From Chryseobacterium sp. CY350 (lineage in GTDB: Bacteria > Bacteroidota > Bacteroidia > Flavobacteriales > Weeksellaceae), in the NCBI RefSeq assembly GCF_027945075.1, contig NZ_CP116034.1, forward strand, positions 62,001 through 126,000: a stretch of 64,000 nt of DNA. The letters are read 5' to 3'. Of this stretch, positions 26,097 through 35,201 are shown in pieces. The notes beneath the pieces were generated by a model. The model saw nothing but the letters and a program-made list of their open reading frames with translations, made no database searches and was not told the origin of the DNA. The number at the start of each line of letters is the position of its first letter. The stretch's first letter is position 1. A program made the position numbers and the translations under genes.

Positions 26097-28004
26097 CTAA
26101 ATTCTTTCATTTTTAATCTCATCCACAATTTCAGGATTCAAAAGGGTAGAAGTGTCTCCGAAATTGCTGAAATCTCCTTCAGCAATCTTTCTTAAGATTC
26201 TACGCATAATTTTTCCTGAGCGTGTTTTCGGAAGTCCGGAAACAAACTGAATTTTATCAAGCTTAGCAATCGGACCGATCTGATCTGAAATCAATTGATT
26301 AATCTCTTTAACAAGATTTTCATGCTTTCTGTCTGAACCTGAATCTTTTAAAATAACAAATCCGTACAATGCACTTCCTTTGATGTCGTGCGGAAATCCC
26401 ACGATCGCAGATTCTGCAACTGCCGGATGTTCGTTAATACTGTCTTCAATCGGAGCGGTTCCCAAATTGTGTCCGGAAACAATCACAACGTCATCAACTC
26501 GACCTGTAATTCTGTAATATCCAACCTCGTCTCTCAAAGCACCGTCGCCAGTGAAGTATTTTCCGGGGAAGGCGGTAAAATAAGTTTCTTTATATCGTTG
26601 ATGATCTTCCCAGATCGTTCTGGCAATCCCAGGCCACGGAAAACGGATGCATAGATTCCCGGTTACCTGATTTCCGGTAATTTCGTTGCGTTTGTCATCC
26701 ATTAAAACAGGCTGAATTCCCGGTAACGGTAGTGTTGCGTAAGTAGGTTTTGTTGGTGTCACAAAAGGAATCGGTGAGATCATAATTCCGCCTGTCTCGG
26801 TTTGCCACCAAGTATCAACAATCGGACATTTTTTTCTTCCGACATGATCATTAAACCAATGCCACGCTTCATCATTGATAGGTTCACCAACAGATCCGAT
26901 CACTCTTAATGAACTCAAATCGTGTTTGTCTACCCATTCTGCACTTTCCTTTGCTAAAGAACGGATTGCGGTTGGCGCCGTATAAAACTGAGTAACTTTA
27001 TGTTTTTCAATGACTTCCCAGAATCTGTCTGGTTCAGGGTAGGTGGGAACTCCTTCAAAAATAACGGTTGTTGCGCCATTTAAAAGTGGCCCGTAGAGAA
27101 TATACGAATGACCGGTAATCCAACCAATATCTGCAGTACACCAATAGACATCATTTTCCTGATAATTAAAAACATTTTTGAATGTGTAAGCTGAGTAAAC
27201 CATATATCCAGCGGAAGTATGCAGCATTCCTTTGGGTTTCCCTGTAGATCCTGATGTGTACAAAATAAAAAGTGGGTCTTCGGCATCCATAATTATAGTG
27301 ACAAAATCTGATGAAGCTTTTTCGTACAGATCGGCCATCCAGAAGTCTCTCCCTTCCTTCATGCGGACTTCGTTATTAGTTCTTTTAATGACTAAAGTTG
27401 TTTCAACAGTGGGGCATTTTTCCAAAGCTTCATCAATGATCGATTTTAAATCTAAAACTTTGTTGCCTCGGTAGCTACCGTCTGAAGTGATAAGCATTTG
27501 GGCACCACAATCATTCACTCTGGAAACAACAGCAGAGGCCGAGAATCCCGCAAAAATCACCGAATGTACAGCGCCAATCTTAGCGCATGCCAACATTGTC
27601 ACTGCCAGTTCAGGAATCATCGGGAGGTAAATGCATACTCGGTCACCTTTTTTAATGCCCATGTTTTTTAAAACATTAGCAGTTTTATTTACTTTTTCGT
27701 ATAATTGGTTGTAAGAAATATGTTGAGCTTCTTCGTTGGGATCGTTGGGTTCCCAGATGATGGCAGTTTTTTCTCCTCTTGTAGAAAGATGTCTGTCTAG
27801 GCAGTTTTTGGTGATATTTAATTTAGCATCTTTAAACCATGTGATTTTTGCTTCATTCATATCATATTTTACCACTTTACTCCATCTTTGATACCAGACA
27901 AAATTTTGATCTGCAACCTTATCCCAGAATTTTTTTGGGTTTTTGATTGATTTTTTATACTCTTCAAAATAATGCGGTAAATCTTCAATTACATAATTTC
28001 TCAT
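26097..28004 (-). CDS. acs: Acetyl-CoA synthetase
   Basis: A 635-residue AMP-forming enzyme converting acetate, ATP and CoA to acetyl-CoA. The P-loop-like motif YTSGSTGKPKG is near residue 250, the acyl-adenylate motif DTWWQTETGG near 405, and the C-terminal PKTRSGKIMRR carries the catalytic lysine that is the usual site of regulatory acetylation. The GNAT acetyltransferase gene lies 38 bases upstream in the same direction; some GNATs acetylate that lysine, but this one lacks any sign of specificity, so the link is only suggestive. Confidence 0.96.
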   Translation of the reverse strand: MRNYVIEDLPHYFEEYKKSIKNPKKFWDKVADQNFVWYQRWSKVVKYDMNEAKITWFKDAKLNITKNCLDRHLSTRGEKTAIIWEPNDPNEEAQHISYNQLYEKVNKTANVLKNMGIKKGDRVCIYLPMIPELAVTMLACAKIGAVHSVIFAGFSASAVVSRVNDCGAQMLITSDGSYRGNKVLDLKSIIDEALEKCPTVETTLVIKRTNNEVRMKEGRDFWMADLYEKASSDFVTIIMDAEDPLFILYTSGSTGKPKGMLHTSAGYMVYSAYTFKNVFNYQENDVYWCTADIGWITGHSYILYGPLLNGATTVIFEGVPTYPEPDRFWEVIEKHKVTQFYTAPTAIRSLAKESAEWVDKHDLSSLRVIGSVGEPINDEAWHWFNDHVGRKKCPIVDTWWQTETGGIMISPIPFVTPTKPTYATLPLPGIQPVLMDDKRNEITGNQVTGNLCIRFPWPGIARTIWEDHQRYKETYFTAFPGKYFTGDGALRDEVGYYRITGRVDDVVIVSGHNLGTAPIEDSINEHPAVAESAIVGFPHDIKGSALYGFVILKDSGSDRKHENLVKEINQLISDQIGPIAKLDKIQFVSGLPKTRSGKIMRRILRKIAEGDFSNFGDTSTLLNPEIVDEIKNERI

Positions 28005-28042
28005 ACTTTTCTTTTTAGAATTGCTTTTTTAAATAAATTCAG

Positions 28043-28495
28043 TTATAATTTCATTTCCATAATGGGTAAAAATCGATCTTTAATTGATGTTTCAATTTGT
28101 CCGATTTTGACGAATCCTAGGCTTTTGTAGAATCTTTCTGCATTTGGATCAGCGTCTAAGATTACTCTTTCTCTACCGATCTTCTGTACTTTTAGGATAA
28201 AATCATTCATTAATAAAGAGCCGTATCCCTTTCTGATGCTTTCAGGTGATACAAAAAAATTATCAAGCCGTACACTGTTATTTTCTATTAAATAATATGA
28301 ATAATAACCTGATACAGAACCTTCTACGACTAATTTAAACACATTATTCGTCAGGATATATTCTGAACTTATCGTCAGCAGACCCGACCATTCCTCCATT
28401 TGCTTTTCACAATATCCCCAATATGCCTTCGATTTTTTTGTGATCTCAGATAAAATCTCACTATCATCAGCATTAGCTCGAATTATTTCTAACAT
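28043..28495 (-). CDS. GNAT-family N-acetyltransferase
   Basis: A 150-residue single-domain acetyltransferase. The acetyl-CoA-binding motif A is seen as FVSPESIRKGYGSLLMNDFI (R/Q-x-x-G-x-G/A form, residues about 84-103), and the end has RFYKSLGFVKIG, the usual beta-bulge region. Substrate unknown. It precedes acs on the same strand with a 38-base gap. Confidence 0.82.
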   Translation of the reverse strand: MLEIIRANADDSEILSEITKKSKAYWGYCEKQMEEWSGLLTISSEYILTNNVFKLVVEGSVSGYYSYYLIENNSVRLDNFFVSPESIRKGYGSLLMNDFILKVQKIGRERVILDADPNAERFYKSLGFVKIGQIETSIKDRFLPIMEMKL

Positions 28496-28947
28496 TAAAA
28501 TCTCTTTTGATAAAATTTGTCCGCAGCGTGTTCTCTGAAACTTTGCATGGTCTGTTTTTCTACTAAATTATTAAATAAGTTTTATTTAAGATCTATTTAA
28601 TTAAAATTCTTTTTACAATACACAAGTAAAGAATTCTTAAGAGCTGTTTATTTTAAGTGTAGGCTTAAATCTTTTTTGCTTAAACCGTTAAAAATTACAC
28701 TTTACTCCTTCCCCAAAAACTGCTAATCGGGATGATTTTCCACAACGAATTTAAATTAAAGTTTGAAATTGAAGCTTATAATAAATAGAGAACGAAAGAT
28801 TTAATTTCACAATTTAAAGAATGATCGTGAAGAGTATGTATACTGGTAAACTTCTTGTGAGCATCTACGATTTTAATTCTAAAAGAAATCCTTTAAAAAA
28901 GTAATAATCATTTATGGTTAAAGTTTTTCAAATTTTTTAATTTTGAC
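28496..28947. other. 452-base gap between divergent units
   Basis: Lies between the divergent GNAT/acs and pyrB units. It is AT-rich and I see no gene, RNA or repeat in it; it should contain the promoter of the minus-strand GNAT gene, though no exact TAnnTTTG was found there. Confidence 0.5.
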
Positions 28948-28978
28948 TTTGTCATGTTATGCAAATGTTATATCTTTG
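28948..28978 (+). promoter_or_regulatory. Strong promoter of the pyrB leader
   Basis: TTTG (28948-28951), 19-base spacer and TATCTTTG (28971-28978): a perfect Bacteroidota promoter with the same spacing as the tRNA-Ser promoter in this window. Transcription should begin at about 28982-28985, at or within a few bases of the leader peptide ATG. Confidence 0.82.
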
Positions 28979-28984
28979 CACCTA

Positions 28985-29056
28985 ATGAATAACACAGTAT
29001 TTATATCATTAGAATTACCGGGCGTAGACGCCCTTTACGATATTTATTTATTTTAA
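28985..29056 (+). CDS. Putative pyrB leader peptide (23 residues)
   Basis: An open frame of 23 codons begins MNNTVFISLE and ends YDIYLF before a TAA at 29054-29056. It starts at or just after the predicted transcription start, so it would be translated from a nearly leaderless message. Its last codons run through a hairpin (29020-29033) and a U-rich stretch (29034-29054, 14 of 21 bases T), and its stop codon overlaps the first bases of the terminator stem at 29055. This is the geometry of the enterobacterial pyrBI leader. There is no run of a single amino acid codon, which argues against amino-acid-specific attenuation. Not experimentally known to me; existence as a translated peptide is inferred. 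Confidence 0.55.
   Translation: MNNTVFISLELPGVDALYDIYLF
29020..29033 (+). promoter_or_regulatory. Putative transcription-pause hairpin in pyrB leader
   Basis: GGGCG and CGCCC (29020-29024 with 29029-29033) close a TAGA tetraloop, immediately followed by a U-rich stretch. Position relative to the terminator resembles the pause hairpin of E. coli pyrBI. Confidence 0.5.
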
Positions 29057-29082
29057 GCGAAGATATTTTCTTCGCTTTTTTT
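29055..29082 (+). terminator. Attenuator terminator in front of pyrB
   Basis: A perfect 9-bp stem (29055-29063 with 29069-29077) with a TATTT loop and a seven-base T run (29076-29082). It lies between the promoter and pyrB, whose ATG is 22 bases further on. No plus-strand gene exists upstream for more than 6 kb, so it cannot be an ordinary end-of-operon terminator. Confidence 0.75.
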
Positions 29083-29103
29083 ATGTTCAAAAATTAAAAT
29101 ATT

Positions 29104-29994
29104 ATGTTTACAATTACCGAACTAAGTACAGACAAAATCAATAAGATACTGACCGAAGCATTGGCTTTTGCTAACGGAAAAAATGTAAAAGTGGAGGGCG
29201 AAGTTTTTTGTTCAAATCTTTTTTTTGAAGACAGTACAAGAACTAAAACAAGCTTCGATATTGCTGAAAGGAAACTCGGTTTGCAGGTTGTTCCATTTGA
29301 TGCCTCAAACAGTTCTGTCAATAAAGGTGAAAGTTTGTATGATACGGTAAAAACCATTGAAAGTATAGGGGTTAATCTCGTTGTAATCAGAGATAAAAAA
29401 GACCGATATTTTGACGAATTGACAAACATCAATATTCCAATTATTAATGGAGGTGACGGCACGGGAAATCACCCTTCGCAATGTATGCTCGATTTGCTTA
29501 CGATTTATCAGGAGTTCGGAACTTTTGAAGGTTTAAAAATTGGGATTGTTGGAGATGTAAAACACAGCCGTGTTGCCAATTCAAATGCAGAAGCTTTAAG
29601 GCGATTAGGTGCTAAAGTATATTTCTCAGGACCTGAACAGTGGTTTGATGAAGGAGCTTTAATTAACGGAACTTATCTTTCTGTAGATGAGATGATTCAC
29701 GATGTAGATGTTTTGATGTTATTGAGAATTCAACACGAAAGACACGACTCGAAGATGAGTTTCTCTGCTTCGGAATACCACAGAAAATATGGTTTGACGA
29801 AAGCCAGAGAAGAAACTATGAAGAAAGAAGCGATCATCATGCATCCCGCACCCATCAACAGGGGTGTAGAAATCGATACCGATTTGGTAGAATGTGAACG
29901 CTCAAGAATTTTCAAGCAAATGCAGAACGGTGTCTTCGCAAGAATGGCGATTCTAAAAAATGCTTTGGAAGAGAAAGGTTTTACATTTAAGTAA
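29104..29994 (+). CDS. pyrB: Aspartate carbamoyltransferase catalytic subunit
   Basis: A 296-residue enzyme making carbamoyl-aspartate, the first committed step of pyrimidine synthesis. The carbamoyl-phosphate site STRTK is at residues 44-48, HPSQ and the C-terminal HPAPINRG loop are present, and length is normal. No pyrI regulatory subunit gene is adjacent, so it is likely of the unregulated trimeric kind. Expression is probably controlled by the upstream leader. carA follows 134 bases later. Confidence 0.96.
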   Translation: MFTITELSTDKINKILTEALAFANGKNVKVEGEVFCSNLFFEDSTRTKTSFDIAERKLGLQVVPFDASNSSVNKGESLYDTVKTIESIGVNLVVIRDKKDRYFDELTNINIPIINGGDGTGNHPSQCMLDLLTIYQEFGTFEGLKIGIVGDVKHSRVANSNAEALRRLGAKVYFSGPEQWFDEGALINGTYLSVDEMIHDVDVLMLLRIQHERHDSKMSFSASEYHRKYGLTKAREETMKKEAIIMHPAPINRGVEIDTDLVECERSRIFKQMQNGVFARMAILKNALEEKGFTFK

Positions 29995-30032
29995 AAAAGC
30001 AAAGTGATAGCTATAAAATAGACGCTCACAAA

Positions 30033-30087
30033 ATTCCCCTTTTCTGGAGGGGTGGCAAAAATTTAAAGAATTTTTGACGGGGTGGTT
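30033..30087 (+). repeat. Dispersed-type intergenic repeat between pyrB and carA
   Basis: Contains a CCCCT/AGGGG hairpin (30036-30040 with 30048-30052), a second hairpin in an A/T palindrome (30057-30063 with 30069-30075) and a final GACGGGGTGG. From general knowledge of flavobacterial genomes this resembles a short repeat found in many intergenic spaces; only one copy is in the window, so repetitiveness is not shown here. Confidence 0.4.
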
Positions 30088-30128
30088 TAATGAGAAAGAA
30101 TAAATAGAAATAAAGATAAAAAGTTAAA

Positions 30129-31202
30129 ATGAAGAAAAAATTAATACTGGAATCCGGTGAAGTTTTTCATGGAGAAGGTTTCGGATCAGATTGGGAAACA
30201 GCAGGAGAGGTGGTTTTCAATACCGGAATGACGGGATATCAGGAATTGATTTCTGATCCATCGTATTGTGGTCAGATTGTTTGCATGACGTATCCGCTCA
30301 TTGGAAATTACGGGATCAACCGTGATGATTATGAAAGTATTGAACCTGCAATCAAAGGTCTTATTGTAAAAGAAATATGCGATTTACCTTCCAATTTCAG
30401 AACACAGATTACTTTAGACGAGTTATTTAAAAAGAAGAATTTATCAGGAATTTCAGGAATTGACACCAGAAGACTGACAAGAATTCTTCGTAACTCAGGG
30501 GTTGTAAAAGGAAAAATCGTGAATGCAGATGCCGACGATAATATGACTGTTGAAGAACTGAAATCCACAACATTTCCAACTAATCAGGTGGAACAGGTAT
30601 CAACGAAAACTTCTTACGCCAATCCGGGAAGAGGTCTTAAAGTAGTACTTGTCGATTTTGGATCTAAATTAGGAATAATCAGGGAATTATCTCAAAGAAA
30701 CTGTGATATCATTGTCGTTTCACAAGATACAACTGCAGAGGAAATTTTATTAATGGATCCAGATGGAATCATGTTATCCAACGGTCCCGGAGATCCTGAA
30801 GATAATCAACAAGCTTTAGAAATGATCCGTGGATTATTAGGAAAAGTTCCAATTTTCGGAATTTGCCTTGGACATCAGTTGATTGGCCTTGCTTGTGGCG
30901 CAAAAACGTTTAAATTGAAATTCGGACACAGAGGAGGAAATCACCCTGTTTTGGATTTGGAAAAAAACAAAGTGGCTATTACTTCTCAAAATCACGGTTA
31001 CGCTGTTGATCAGGAGAGCCTTAAAGAAACAGATTTAATAGAGACTCATATCGCATTGAATGACAGAACAAATGAAGGTTTGAAACACAAGATTCATCCT
31101 TGCTTCTCAGTTCAGTATCACCCGGAAGCGAGCCCGGGTCCTGAGGATGCGAATTATTTGTTTGATGATTTCATCACGTTGATGGAGGATTTTAAAAAGT
31201 AA
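30129..31202 (+). CDS. carA: Carbamoyl-phosphate synthase small (glutaminase) subunit
   Basis: A 357-residue class I amidotransferase that hydrolyses glutamine and channels ammonia to CarB. The N-terminal domain shows VVFNTGMTGYQE and the GATase domain FGICLGHQLIGLACG with its nucleophile Cys, plus HPEASPGPED with the catalytic His and Glu. The partner carB follows but is separated from carA by an inserted transposase unit of about 0.7 kb. Confidence 0.97.
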   Translation: MKKKLILESGEVFHGEGFGSDWETAGEVVFNTGMTGYQELISDPSYCGQIVCMTYPLIGNYGINRDDYESIEPAIKGLIVKEICDLPSNFRTQITLDELFKKKNLSGISGIDTRRLTRILRNSGVVKGKIVNADADDNMTVEELKSTTFPTNQVEQVSTKTSYANPGRGLKVVLVDFGSKLGIIRELSQRNCDIIVVSQDTTAEEILLMDPDGIMLSNGPGDPEDNQQALEMIRGLLGKVPIFGICLGHQLIGLACGAKTFKLKFGHRGGNHPVLDLEKNKVAITSQNHGYAVDQESLKETDLIETHIALNDRTNEGLKHKIHPCFSVQYHPEASPGPEDANYLFDDFITLMEDFKK

Positions 31203-31211
31203 ATATACGAA

Positions 31212-31259
31212 TGAACCACGAAGTGGTTCAACAGTCACAGCCCTGGATCTAATCCGTGG
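31212..31259 (+). repeat. REP-like hairpin pair, upstream copy
   Basis: Two adjacent hairpins: an 8-bp stem TGAACCAC/GTGGTTCA (31212-31219 with 31223-31230, GAA loop) and an imperfect stem around GGAT/ATCC (31241-31259). A closely related pair lies at 31833-31880 in the same orientation, so the transposase gene is flanked by direct copies. Confidence 0.75.
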
Positions 31260-31274
31260 AAAAATAAGAAAAAA

Positions 31275-31721
31275 ATGTCAACATTTCGTCAAATATATTA
31301 TCAGATTGTCTTTAGTACGAAGCATAGAAAACCTGTGTTGAATATTGAACATGAAGATCAATTATATAAATACATTTGGGGAATTGTTAAGAATAAAAAT
31401 TGCAGACTTTATCGGATCAATGGAATGCCGGATCATATTCATTTATTAACAGATCTTCATCCATCAGTTTCCTTAAGCAGTTTTGTAAAAGATATTAAGG
31501 TTTCAAGCAACTTATGGATAAAGCAAAGCGGATTATTTCCTGATTTTGAAGAATGGCAAACTGGTTATGGCGCATTCACTTATTCAGAAAGAGAAAAAGA
31601 TATGATCATGAATTATATTAAAAATCAAAAAGAACATCATAAGAATGAATCTTTTGAGGTTGAATATAAGAATTTGCTAAAATCTCATGGAGTTAAATTT
31701 GATGAAAAATATCTTTGGTAA
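31275..31721 (+). CDS. REP-associated/IS200-like tyrosine transposase (RAYT)
   Basis: A 148-residue Y1 HUH single-strand transposase. The HUH metal-binding motif is PDHIHLL (His residues near 53 and 55) and the catalytic Tyr probably lies in IMNYIKNQKEHH near residue 114-115. It opens with the usual YQIVFSTKHRKPVL. Flanking REP-like hairpins and lack of a paired TnpB make RAYT more likely than a full IS200/IS605. It splits the carA-carB pair, with all three genes on the same strand. Confidence 0.88.
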   Translation: MSTFRQIYYQIVFSTKHRKPVLNIEHEDQLYKYIWGIVKNKNCRLYRINGMPDHIHLLTDLHPSVSLSSFVKDIKVSSNLWIKQSGLFPDFEEWQTGYGAFTYSEREKDMIMNYIKNQKEHHKNESFEVEYKNLLKSHGVKFDEKYLW

Positions 31722-31729
31722 ATAATATT

Positions 31730-31818
31730 CAACCCATTTCATGGGTTGTTGGAATGTGACAATCATCCAATCCATAGGTTTCACCTACGGCTATTAAAAT
31801 TCAGCCACTTCGTGGCTG
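31730..31818 (+). repeat. REP-like hairpins downstream of the transposase, inverted copy and extra stem
   Basis: Three stems: CAACCCAT/ATGGGTTG (31730-31737 with 31741-31748), an imperfect CCATAGGT/ACCTACGG (31772-31779 with 31783-31790) and CAGCCAC/GTGGCTG (31802-31808 with 31812-31818), all with TTC loops. The first two resemble the upstream pair in reverse orientation. Confidence 0.7.
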
Positions 31819-31832
31819 TACAAAGAGAAAGC

Positions 31833-31880
31833 AGAACCATGAAATGGTTCAACAATAATAGCCATGGATGCGATCCATGG
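31833..31880 (+). repeat. REP-like hairpin pair, downstream copy abutting carB
   Basis: GAACCAT/ATGGTTC (31834-31840 with 31844-31850, GAA loop) and a perfect 8-bp CCATGGAT/ATCCATGG stem (31862-31869 with 31873-31880). It ends about 20 bases before the carB start. Confidence 0.75.
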
Positions 31881-31899
31881 AATAATAAAAAAGAAAAAA

Positions 31900-34800
31900 A
31901 TGAAAAGAAACGACATAAAAACAATTTTAGTAATCGGTTCCGGCCCAATTATCATTGGTCAGGCAGCGGAATTTGATTACGCAGGAACGCAGGCTTGTCT
32001 TTCCTTGAGAGAGGAAGGCTACAAGGTGATTTTGATCAACTCAAACCCTGCAACGATTATGACGGATGTTGAAATCGCTGACAAGGTTTACATCGAGCCG
32101 ATTTCACTTCAGTTTGTAAGTCACATCATCAGAAAAGAGCGTCCGGATGCACTTTTACCGACTCTTGGTGGACAAACTGGTCTGAACATGGCGGTCGAAT
32201 TGGAAAATTCAGGAATTCTTGAAGAATGTAAAGTTGAGGTTCTGGGAACTAAGCTATCTGCGATCAACAGAGCGGAAGACAGAGATTTGTTCCGTGAACT
32301 GATGAGAGAGTTGAACGAACCCGTTCCTGAATCAGATATAGTAAACACGGTTGAAGGAGCAATAAATTTCGCTAACGAAATTGGTTATCCGGTCATCGTT
32401 CGTCCAGCATTCACAATGGGAGGAACAGGTGGTGGAATCGCTGCTACCGAAGCTGAACTGAGAGAAATTGCTGAATTGGGATTAAAATACAGCCCGGTTA
32501 CGCAATGTCTGATCGAAAGATCAATCGCAGGTTTCAAAGAAATTGAATACGAAGTAATGCGGGATGCAAACGACAATGCGATTGTGGTTTGTAACATGGA
32601 AAATATAGATCCTGTTGGAGTTCATACCGGAGACTCAATCGTTGTAGCGCCATCTCAGACACTTTCTGACAGAGAATATCAGATGTTGAGAAATGCTTCC
32701 CTGAAAATCATCAGAGCTTTAGGAATTGAGGGCGGATGTAACGTACAGTTGGCTTTAGACCCGCATTCATTTGAATATTACATCATCGAGGTAAACCCAA
32801 GAGTTTCTCGTTCATCAGCTCTAGCAAGTAAGGCAACTGGTTATCCGATTGCTAAAATTGCTGCTAAAATTGCCGTAGGACTGACTTTAGATGAAATCAT
32901 GAATCCGGTTACAGGTAAAACTTACGCTTGTTTCGAGCCGGCTTTGGATTATGTGGTAACTAAATTCCCAAGATTCCCTTTCGATAAATTTGAGACTGCG
33001 GACAGAAGATTGTCTACTCAAATGAAAGCGACTGGAGAAGTAATGGCAATCGGAAGAAACTTCGAAGAATCTTTACAGAAAGCGGTTCGTTCACTGGAAA
33101 CAGGTTTGAGACATTTAGGTTTAAAAACAAAACAGGCTGCCGCTTTAACTGACGAAGATATCGAAAGAAGAATCAGAGTGTGTGATGACGAAAGACTGTT
33201 TATCATCTGTGATGCTTTAAGAAGAGGTTACGACTGGGAACAGATTGTAGAATGGAGTAAAATTGATAAGTTCTTCATCTGGAAATTAAAAAAATTAGTT
33301 GATTTCGAAAAAGTAATTGCTGATAATAAATTCGACAAAGAAATTTTAATTCAGTCTAAAAAATTAGGTTTCTCAGATCAGAATATCGCTCATTTGTGGG
33401 AATCTTCGCAAAGAGAGGTTTACAATTTCAGAAAAGAAAACGGAATTGTGCCGGTTTACAAAATGGTAGACACCTGTGCTGCTGAATTTGAAAGCGAAAC
33501 ACCATATTTCTACGGAACTTACGAGGAGGAAAACGAATCTGTAGTAACCGATAAAGAAAAAATCATAGTTCTTGGTTCTGGCCCGATCAGAATCGGACAG
33601 GGAGTTGAGTTTGACTACGCAACCGTTCACTCGGTTTGGGCTATCAAAGAAATGGGTTACGAAGCAATTATCATCAACAATAACCCTGAAACTGTTTCTA
33701 CAGACTTCTCGATTTCAGACAAATTATATTTCGAACCTTTGACGGAAGAAGATGTGATGAGCATCATCGACCTTGAAAAACCAAAAGGAGTTGTTGTACA
33801 GTTCGGTGGACAAACAGCCATCAATTTAGCAGATAAATTGGCAGCTTACGGCGTTCAGATTTTGGGAACTTCACTGGAAGATTTAGACAGAGCTGAAAAC
33901 AGAGACAAGTTTGAAAAAGCCCTTCAGGAAATGGGAATTCCGCAACCTTTAGGAAAAACTTCAACTTCAAAAGAAGAAGCGATTGTGATTGCAAATGAGA
34001 TCGGTTATCCGGTTTTGGTTCGTCCAAGCTACGTTTTGGGAGGTAGAGCCATGGAAATTGTCTACACGGAAGCAGAACTGGCGCATTACATGGAATTCGC
34101 GGTAGATGCAAGTCCGGATCAGCCAGTTTTAGTTGACCGATATATCACGGGAAGAGAAGTGGAAGTCGATGCGATTTGCGACGGCGAAACGGTGATCATT
34201 CCAGGAATCATGGAGCACATCGAAAGAGCGGGAGTTCACTCCGGTGACTCGATTGCAGTGTATCCGCCACAGAATGTTTCTCAGGCAGAAATCGATACTT
34301 TGGTAGATTACACTGAAAGATTGGCTAAAGGGTTGAATTTGGTTGGTTTAATGAATATTCAGTACGTGCTTTTTGAAGGAAACGTGTATGTGATTGAAGT
34401 AAACCCAAGATCGTCAAGAACAGTTCCTTTCTTATCTAAAATTACGGAAGTTCCAATGGCAAATCTTGCTACAAAAGCGATTTTAGGTCAGAAACTGAAA
34501 GATTTAGGATATAAAAACGGATTGGTTCCAAAGAAAGAAGGTGTTTTCGTGAAAGTTCCTGTGTTTTCTTTCTCAAAATTAACGAAAGTTGACATCTCTT
34601 TAGGCCCGGAAATGAAGTCTACAGGAGAAGTGATGGGGAAAGACACGACTTTGGAAAAAGCATTGTACAAAGGATTGGTTGCAGCAGGAAGAAAAGTTCC
34701 GATGCACGGCTCAATTTTGTTCACGGTAGCTGATAAGCACAAGCAGGAAGCAGCTGACTTAGCATCAAGATTCCATGAAGTTGGTTTCAGAATCTGGGCA

Positions 34801-35079
34801 ACAGAAGGAACTGCAAAATTCTTTGCAGAAAAAGGAATTCCTTGCAAAATCGGATATAAAATAGGAGAGGAGAGTGTCAACCTGATTGATTTGATTCAGA
34901 AAGGAAAAGTTCAGTATGTTGTCAACACGATGACGAAAGGAAAGCAGTCTGAACGAGACGGTTTCCAGATCAGAAGAATGAGCGTTGAAAATGGTGTTCC
35001 TTGTTTAACATCAATGGATACAGTGGAAGCAATTCTGAAAGTTATCGAAAGCATGAGTTTCAAAATGGAGACGATGTAA
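31900..35079 (+). CDS. carB: Carbamoyl-phosphate synthase large subunit
   Basis: A 1059-residue enzyme with two homologous ATP-grasp halves: the first begins [15 protein letters not shown] (about 15-29), the second [15 protein letters not shown] (about 570), and a C-terminal MGS-like regulatory domain covers about residues 930-1059. Makes carbamoyl phosphate for pyrimidine and arginine synthesis with CarA. The ATG at 31900 gives the family N-terminus; an upstream in-frame ATG at 31864 belongs to the REP hairpin and would add a 12-residue Lys-rich stretch. Confidence 0.97.
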   Translation: MKRNDIKTILVIGSGPIIIGQAAEFDYAGTQACLSLREEGYKVILINSNPATIMTDVEIADKVYIEPISLQFVSHIIRKERPDALLPTLGGQTGLNMAVELENSGILEECKVEVLGTKLSAINRAEDRDLFRELMRELNEPVPESDIVNTVEGAINFANEIGYPVIVRPAFTMGGTGGGIAATEAELREIAELGLKYSPVTQCLIERSIAGFKEIEYEVMRDANDNAIVVCNMENIDPVGVHTGDSIVVAPSQTLSDREYQMLRNASLKIIRALGIEGGCNVQLALDPHSFEYYIIEVNPRVSRSSALASKATGYPIAKIAAKIAVGLTLDEIMNPVTGKTYACFEPALDYVVTKFPRFPFDKFETADRRLSTQMKATGEVMAIGRNFEESLQKAVRSLETGLRHLGLKTKQAAALTDEDIERRIRVCDDERLFIICDALRRGYDWEQIVEWSKIDKFFIWKLKKLVDFEKVIADNKFDKEILIQSKKLGFSDQNIAHLWESSQREVYNFRKENGIVPVYKMVDTCAAEFESETPYFYGTYEEENESVVTDKEKIIVLGSGPIRIGQGVEFDYATVHSVWAIKEMGYEAIIINNNPETVSTDFSISDKLYFEPLTEEDVMSIIDLEKPKGVVVQFGGQTAINLADKLAAYGVQILGTSLEDLDRAENRDKFEKALQEMGIPQPLGKTSTSKEEAIVIANEIGYPVLVRPSYVLGGRAMEIVYTEAELAHYMEFAVDASPDQPVLVDRYITGREVEVDAICDGETVIIPGIMEHIERAGVHSGDSIAVYPPQNVSQAEIDTLVDYTERLAKGLNLVGLMNIQYVLFEGNVYVIEVNPRSSRTVPFLSKITEVPMANLATKAILGQKLKDLGYKNGLVPKKEGVFVKVPVFSFSKLTKVDISLGPEMKSTGEVMGKDTTLEKALYKGLVAAGRKVPMHGSILFTVADKHKQEAADLASRFHEVGFRIWATEGTAKFFAEKGIPCKIGYKIGEESVNLIDLIQKGKVQYVVNTMTKGKQSERDGFQIRRMSVENGVPCLTSMDTVEAILKVIESMSFKMETM

Positions 35080-35102
35080 TTTTCGGATTTAAAATATTTT
35101 TT

Positions 35103-35135
35103 AAAACGCATCTTTTTTGAGGTGCGTTTTTTTGT
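35103..35135 (+). terminator. Intrinsic terminator after carB
   Basis: An 8-bp stem AAAACGCA/TGCGTTTT (35103-35110 with 35123-35130), extended by two further pairs, followed by a T-rich tail. Confidence 0.82.
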
Positions 35136-35201
35136 TTTAAAAATTTTCCTATTTATAATTGATAAAAGATTAAATTTAATAAACAATTACAGAAAGCTTA
35201 T

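Larger units (their letters stand above)
31207..31899 (+). mobile_element. RAYT/REP unit inserted between carA and carB
   Basis: About 690 bases comprising the RAYT gene and its flanking REP-like hairpins (positions above). Both flanks end in the same A-rich sequence just in front of an ATG (transposase at 31275, carB at 31900). Exact ends are not defined by the sequence alone; no clear target-site duplication was found, as expected for this class. Confidence 0.65.

Noticed and set aside
28985..29056. PyrR-binding leader or amino-acid attenuation in front of pyrB
   Set aside because: I see no PyrR anti-antiterminator loop sequence, and the leader peptide has no run of one amino acid; the U-rich stretch fits UTP sensing better.
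31864..31899. Alternative upstream start of carB
   Set aside because: The added residues are encoded by the REP stem and the A-rich start region, while the family N-terminus begins at 31900.
31746..31976. Open frame running from the REP stems into carB
   Set aside because: It overlaps carB in another frame, contains only hairpin sequence at its start and has no resemblance to a protein family.
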